This document shows, one piece after another, positions 60,366-64,000 of a stretch of DNA of 64,000 bases (its first letter is position 1; every line of letters starts with the position of its first letter). The position numbers and the translations under genes were made by a program. The DNA is from DATCMH01 sp036563505 (GTDB lineage: Bacteria > Pseudomonadota > Alphaproteobacteria > Rhizobiales > Beijerinckiaceae). The DNA lies in the NCBI GenBank assembly GCA_036563505.1, contig DATCMH010000024.1, positions 1 to 64,000 of the forward strand. The letters are read 5' to 3'. A model generated the notes under the pieces. It ran no database searches and had not been told where the DNA came from. It saw nothing but the letters and a program-made list of their open reading frames with translations.

Positions 60366-60719
60366 ATGACCACCACCTACACCGGTGCCTGCCATTGTGG
60401 GGCCGTGCGCTTCGAGACGGACGTCGATCTCGGCCGGGCGATCGAGTGCAACTGCTCGATCTGCGCCAAGCACGGGCTGATCCTGTCCTTCACCCCGGCC
60501 GCGTCCTTTCGCCTGCTCCAGGGCGAGGAGGCGCTGATGGATTACCGCTTCAACACCATGCAGATCCGTCACCGCTTCTGCCGGACCTGCGGCGTCGAGC
60601 CGTTCGGCGAAGGGGCGATGCCGGACGGTACGGAAATGCGCGCCGTGAACCTGCGCTGCCTGGACGGCGTCGACGTTCACGCGCTCTCGCCGGCTCCCTT
60701 CGACGGGAAAAGTCGCTAG
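60366..60719 (+). CDS. GFA-family zinc-binding protein
   Basis: A 117-residue protein of the glutathione-dependent formaldehyde-activating (Gfa-like) fold. Zinc-binding cysteine blocks are present: C9-H-C11 (GACHCGAVRF), ECNCSICAKHG and HRFCRTCGVEPFG. The activity of most members is unknown and often not the Gfa reaction. It lies between DUF29 and ureE in the urease cluster. Start ATG 60366 gives the usual short N-terminus before the CHCG motif; a GTG at 60318 is possible but less family-like. Confidence 0.9.
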   Translation: MTTTYTGACHCGAVRFETDVDLGRAIECNCSICAKHGLILSFTPAASFRLLQGEEALMDYRFNTMQIRHRFCRTCGVEPFGEGAMPDGTEMRAVNLRCLDGVDVHALSPAPFDGKSR

Positions 60720-60756
60720 AAGCTCCTTCACTCCTCCTCGATCGAGAGCCGATCCC

Positions 60757-61404
60757 ATGCTCCGCGCCACCGCCGTCCTCCGCCGCGCCGCCGTCAGGGC
60801 GGAGCGGGTCGTCGACACCGTCACCCTCGACCACGAGGGCCGCAACCGCCGGCGCATCGCTCTCAAAGGCGATGGCGGCCTCGACTTCCTCCTCGACCTC
60901 GACAAGGCGACGGCTCTCGCCGACGGGGATGGCCTGAAGCTCGAGGACGGGCGCCTCGTGCAGGTCAAGGCCGCACCTCAGAAGCTCCTCGAGATCCGGG
61001 CCGAGAACCCCTTGCGCCTGCTTCGCACGGCCTGGCACATCGGCAACCGGCACACGCCCGCCGAGATCACGGCCGAGGCCATCTACATCGAGGACGACCA
61101 CGTCCTGGCCGAGATGATCCGCGGCCAGGGCTGCAGCCTCCAGGTGGTCGAGCGCCCCTTCCAGCCCGAGCGCGGCGCCTATGACCACGATTGCGGCCAC
61201 GACCACGGGCATGGTCACTCCCATGCGCATTCCCACGCGCATGCGCATGCGGAGGCGCACGACCATGACCATGCGCACTCGCACGCTCATTCGCACGCGC
61301 ATGCCGAGGCTCATGCCCAAACCCACGACCATGGGTATCACGAGCATGGCCCTGGTTGCGGCTGCGGCCATGCCCACGACCACGGGCACGACCATCATCA
61401 CTGA
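60757..61404 (+). CDS. ureE: Urease nickel metallochaperone UreE with long histidine-rich tail
   Basis: UreE delivers nickel to UreG/apo-urease. The N-terminal peptide-binding domain (residues 1-70) and metal domain are normal, with the internal LRTAWHIGNRHTPAEI and EDDHVLAEMI. The C-terminal tail (about residues 142-215) is mainly His with Ala, Asp and Glu (blocks such as HDHGHGHSHAHSHAHA and HAHDHGHDHHH), plus a CGCGH pair. Such tails bind several nickel ions. Two CGH-type cysteine motifs in the tail are less usual. Confidence 0.94.
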   Translation: MLRATAVLRRAAVRAERVVDTVTLDHEGRNRRRIALKGDGGLDFLLDLDKATALADGDGLKLEDGRLVQVKAAPQKLLEIRAENPLRLLRTAWHIGNRHTPAEITAEAIYIEDDHVLAEMIRGQGCSLQVVERPFQPERGAYDHDCGHDHGHGHSHAHSHAHAHAEAHDHDHAHSHAHSHAHAEAHAQTHDHGYHEHGPGCGCGHAHDHGHDHHH

Positions 61405-61428
61405 CCTTCGGCCGCGTCTGGCTCCTCG

Positions 61429-62103
61429 GTGAGCCTCTCCCTGCCCTTGATGATCTGGCTCTCCCCGGCCTTCCCGGTCGGGGCCTTCGCCTATTCGCAC
61501 GGCCTCGAATGGGCGCAGGAGGCCGGTGACGTCACCGATCTCGCGAGCCTGGAAGGCTGGCTGCGCGATCTCCTGCGCCACGGCGCGGCGCGCAGCGACG
61601 CCGTGCTTCTCGCCGAAGCCTACCGCGCCGCGGCGAGCGGCGAGGGCGCGCGCCTCGCCGACCTCGCCGACCTCGGACTCGCGCTCGCGACGAGCGCGGA
61701 GCGGCGGCTCGAGACCGCGACGCAGGGCGACGCCTTCTTGGCCGCGATCGGGAAGGCATGGCCCTGCGCGGCCGTGGCAACCCTGCGCGCCGCCGTCACC
61801 GGCTCGGTGCCGTATCCGGTCGCGGTGGGCGTGGCCGCGGCCGGGCACGGCGTCGCGCTGCTCGAGACCCTCGACGCCTTCGGCCTCGGCATCGTGGCAA
61901 ACCTCGTCTCGGCTGCGGTGCGCCTCGGGATCGTCGGCCAGACCGACGGTCAGCGGATCACGGCGGCGCTCCTGCCCGACGTGCGGGCGCTCGGCCTGTT
62001 CGCGGCAGACGCCACCCTCGATGATCTTGGCGCCTGCGCCTTCCGCTCGGACCTCGCGGCGCTGCGGCACGAGACGCAGTACACGCGCCTGTTCCGGTCG
62101 TGA
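61429..62103 (+). CDS. ureF: Urease accessory protein UreF
   Basis: UreF is the activation partner of UreD and UreG. The 224-residue helical protein begins at GTG 61429 with SLSLPLMIWLSPAFPVGAFA, then YSHGLEWAQEAGDVTDL, the family signature, and continues with LVSAAVRLGIVGQTDGQRI. It follows ureE by 24 bases. The next urease gene, ureG, is separated by 660 bases of nested repeats. Confidence 0.95.
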   Translation: MSLSLPLMIWLSPAFPVGAFAYSHGLEWAQEAGDVTDLASLEGWLRDLLRHGAARSDAVLLAEAYRAAASGEGARLADLADLGLALATSAERRLETATQGDAFLAAIGKAWPCAAVATLRAAVTGSVPYPVAVGVAAAGHGVALLETLDAFGLGIVANLVSAAVRLGIVGQTDGQRITAALLPDVRALGLFAADATLDDLGACAFRSDLAALRHETQYTRLFRS

Positions 62104-62192
62104 GCGGGTGAGACCTCTCCCCACGCGCGGGGAGGGCATGGTGCGGGGCTGAACCTGCCTAGTCATGCGCCTCCGGACATGCCCGAGGCTGC

Positions 62193-62645
62193 CACGGCGC
62201 TCACCCCACCCGGCCGGCTCGCGCCGGCCACCCTCCCCGCAGGCGGGGAGGGATGACGAGCGGGACCGCTTCTTCCCTCTCCCCTCTGCGGGAGACGGTG
62301 GCCCCGCGTCGGCGGGGTCGGGTGAGGGGTGCGGCGCAAAGCGGCGCACGGCCGACAAGGCCGATCAGAGTCTCTCCGCCCCAACCCTGTCATGGCCGGG
62401 CTTGACCCGGCCATCTCGGTTCGGAGCACCCGAGCCTTAGCGCCGAGGTTCGCGGGTCAAGCCCGCGAATGACATCTCGGATGTTCTAAGCCGCTCGGGC
62501 CTCATGCCCAGCACCCCTCATCCGCCTGCCTGGCGACAGGCACCTTCTCCCGTAGAGGGGAGAAGGAGGGCGCACCACCGCCCCTCATCCCTCCCCGCCT
62601 GCGGGGAGGGTGGCCCTGCGCAGCAGGGTCGGGTGGGGTGAGCGC
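62193..62645. repeat. Three nested palindromic elements between ureF and ureG
   Basis: A 660-base gap contains an outer inverted pair (CGCTCACCCCACCC...GCAGGCGGGGAGGGATGA at about 62193-62254 and its inverse at about 62586-62645). Between them is a family A pair (about 62271-62330 and 62512-62568), and innermost a family B element (62389-62476). A further short palindrome (CTCCCCACGCGCGGGGAG) lies at 62115-62132. No gene is seen in the gap. Confidence 0.8.
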
Positions 62646-62763
62646 TGGGCCTTCAGGCGAAGCGCTGCCGCTCCTTCAGTCCCGCTCGTCACTCCGCGAT
62701 TGTGCGGCGCGGCAAGGGGTGCTTACCTGTCACTGCCCGTCCCCGTCCCATACGAGTCTTCCC

Positions 62764-63393
62764 ATGAGCGCATCCCCCCATGGCCCCCTGCGCGTCGGCG
62801 TCGGCGGGCCGGTCGGGTCTGGCAAGACGGCTCTAATGGAGGCGCTCTGCAAGCGCTTCCACGGCGCCTACGACCTCTGCGCCATCACCAACGACATCTA
62901 CACGAAGGAGGACGCCCGCCTCCTCACGGTGGCCGGCGCGCTCCCCGAGGAGCGGATCATGGGCGTCGAGACGGGCGGCTGCCCGCACACCGCCATCCGC
63001 GAGGATTGCTCGATCAACCTCGCCGCGATCGACACCATGAGCCGCCGATTTCCCGACCTCGACCTCATCCTGATCGAATCGGGCGGCGACAACTTGGCTG
63101 CCACCTTTTCGCCGGAGCTCGCGGACATCACGGTCTACGTCATCGACGTGTCCGGCGGCGAGAAGATCCCACGCAAGGGCGGCCCGGGCATCACGCGCTC
63201 GGACCTCCTCGTCATCAACAAGATCGACCTCGCGCCCCATGTCGGCGCGAGCCTCGCGGTGATGGAGCGCGACGCGGCCCTGATGCGCGGCCGGCGCCCC
63301 TTCGTCTTCGCCAACATGCGCTCGGGCGAGGGGGTCGACGCGATCGCTCGCTTCATCGTCGAGGCTGGCGGGCTCGCGGCCAAGGCGGCGTGA
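62764..63393 (+). CDS. ureG: Urease accessory GTPase UreG
   Basis: SIMIBI-class GTPase that carries nickel to the UreD-UreF-apo-urease complex. The 209-residue protein has the P-loop GPVGSGKT at residues 15-22, then AITNDIYTKEDARLLTVAGA, LPEERIMGVETGGCPHTAIR (containing the CPH metal site), ESGGDNLAATFSPELAD and VINKIDLAPHVGASL. Start ATG 62764 was taken; the frame is open upstream but only into the repeat region. ureJ follows 37 bases after the stop. Confidence 0.97.
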   Translation: MSASPHGPLRVGVGGPVGSGKTALMEALCKRFHGAYDLCAITNDIYTKEDARLLTVAGALPEERIMGVETGGCPHTAIREDCSINLAAIDTMSRRFPDLDLILIESGGDNLAATFSPELADITVYVIDVSGGEKIPRKGGPGITRSDLLVINKIDLAPHVGASLAVMERDAALMRGRRPFVFANMRSGEGVDAIARFIVEAGGLAAKAA

Positions 63394-63430
63394 GCGCTTG
63401 AGATCGGATCAACGGAACGGGAGAAGAGGC

Positions 63431-64000
63431 ATGCGGGTTCGTTCGGGTTTGGCGCTGGCGGCGCTTGCTTCTGTGCTCGCAGCGGAGCCGGCCCTCGCCC
63501 ATACCGGCGTCGGCGCGACGCACGGCTTCGTGGCGGGGCTGACGCACCCGCTCTTCGGCCTCGACCACGTCTGCGCCATGGTCGCCGTCGGACTCTGGGC
63601 GGCGCTCGCCGGCGGCCGGGCCGTCTGGGCCTGGCCCCTGGCCTTCGTCGGCGTGATGGTGGCCGGCGCGCTCCTGGGCCTTGCGGGCCTGTCCCTGCCC
63701 GGCGTCGAGGTGATGATCGCCGGCTCCGTCTTCGCCTTCGGGATCGCCGTCGCGCTGCGCGCGCCGTTGCCGGTGCTCGTGGGCGCCGTGATCTGCGGGC
63801 TCTTCGCGCTCTTCCACGGCCACGCTCACGGCACGGAGCTCCCGGCCGAAGCGTCCGCCGCGCTCTACGTCGCGGGCTTCGCCCTCGCGACTGCGCTCCT
63901 TCACGCGGTCGGCCTTAGCCTCGGCCTACTCCTGGCCCGTCTCGACCGGGTCTGGACCCCGCGCCTCGTCGGCAGCGCCGTGGCGGCGACGGGGATGGTG
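63431..64000 (+). CDS. ureJ: HupE/UreJ-type nickel permease (3' end cut by window edge)
   Basis: A membrane protein with a signal peptide (cleavage after PALA) and about six hydrophobic segments. It has the family opening HTGVGATHGFVAGLTHPLFG followed by LDHVCAMVAVGLWAAL, whose histidines and aspartate are the proposed nickel site, and later LFALFHGHAHGTELP. HupE/UreJ proteins import nickel or cobalt. Here linkage to ureG favours nickel for urease. The reading frame is open for 190 codons to base 64000. A GGGAGAAGAGGC leader provides a ribosome-binding site. Confidence 0.92.
   Translation, partial: MRVRSGLALAALASVLAAEPALAHTGVGATHGFVAGLTHPLFGLDHVCAMVAVGLWAALAGGRAVWAWPLAFVGVMVAGALLGLAGLSLPGVEVMIAGSVFAFGIAVALRAPLPVLVGAVICGLFALFHGHAHGTELPAEASAALYVAGFALATALLHAVGLSLGLLLARLDRVWTPRLVGSAVAATGMV

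Noticed and set aside
61181..61432. A Met/Thr/Arg-rich frame within ureE
   Set aside because: It is the alternative frame of the histidine repeat in the UreE tail.

Overview
The window looks like a chromosomal segment of a GC-rich alphaproteobacterium of the order Hyphomicrobiales (Rhizobiales), closest in style to Methylobacteriaceae/Salinarimonadaceae-type genomes. The reasons are the flagellar gene set (FliX, a DUF6468-type protein, a MotE-like protein), the cell-cycle kinases CckA and PleC-like, a CtrA-type DNA motif, a single-cysteine DksA, EcfG-type promoter motifs and many GC-rich palindromic repeats. The genus cannot be fixed from the sequence alone. No tRNA, rRNA, CRISPR array, transposase or phage gene was seen.

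Region 1 (1-28 kb) is mostly flagellar. On the minus strand are a flagellin (cut by the left edge), a FlaG-like protein and the flgI-flgJ-flgN-like operon. On the plus strand is fliX. A non-flagellar island follows (secreted protein, VOC protein, an MBOAT/SGNH O-acylation pair, dksA, beta carbonic anhydrase). Then come flgF-flgG-flgA-flgH (minus), fliL-fliM-DUF6468-motE-like-giant TPR protein (plus), fliO-fliP (minus) and flgB-flgC-fliE-fliQ-fliR-flhB followed by cckA (plus). Promoter-like sites fit a Caulobacter-type hierarchy. TTAA-N7-TTAA (CtrA-like) boxes lie 48-50 bp before fliX, dksA and flgB, and -24/-12 (sigma-54-like) motifs lie before flgI and flgF. FliX is known in Caulobacter as the partner of the sigma-54 activator FlbD, and CckA heads the CtrA phosphorelay.

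Region 2 (28-47.7 kb) is housekeeping: recA with a LexA-type box, the cytochrome c maturation operon ccmI-ccmE-ccmF-ccmH, a two-component pair overlapping glnE, a PleC-like kinase, aminopeptidase N, a cation-efflux protein with three tandem C-terminal domains, and gloA.

Region 3 (47.8-64 kb) is nitrogen/purine catabolism: a chemoreceptor, xdhA-xdhB-xdhC, a guanine-deaminase-like gene, then a urease cluster ureD-ureAB(fused)-ureC-ureE-ureF-ureG-ureJ (cut by the right edge). Together these could take guanine through xanthine to urate and, after urate breakdown by enzymes not in the window, use the resulting urea; UreE/UreG/UreJ supply nickel. The cluster is interrupted by a divergent pair of small membrane-protein genes with EcfG-like promoters, and by DUF29 and GFA-family genes.

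At least four families of GC-rich palindromic repeats (called A-D here) fill many intergenic gaps. The most striking observation is that two copies of family A, in opposite orientations, sit in frame inside xdhB and xdhC, adding about 65 residues to each protein. Between ureF and ureG three elements are nested inside one another. All product calls rest on reading the translations; no database search was run.
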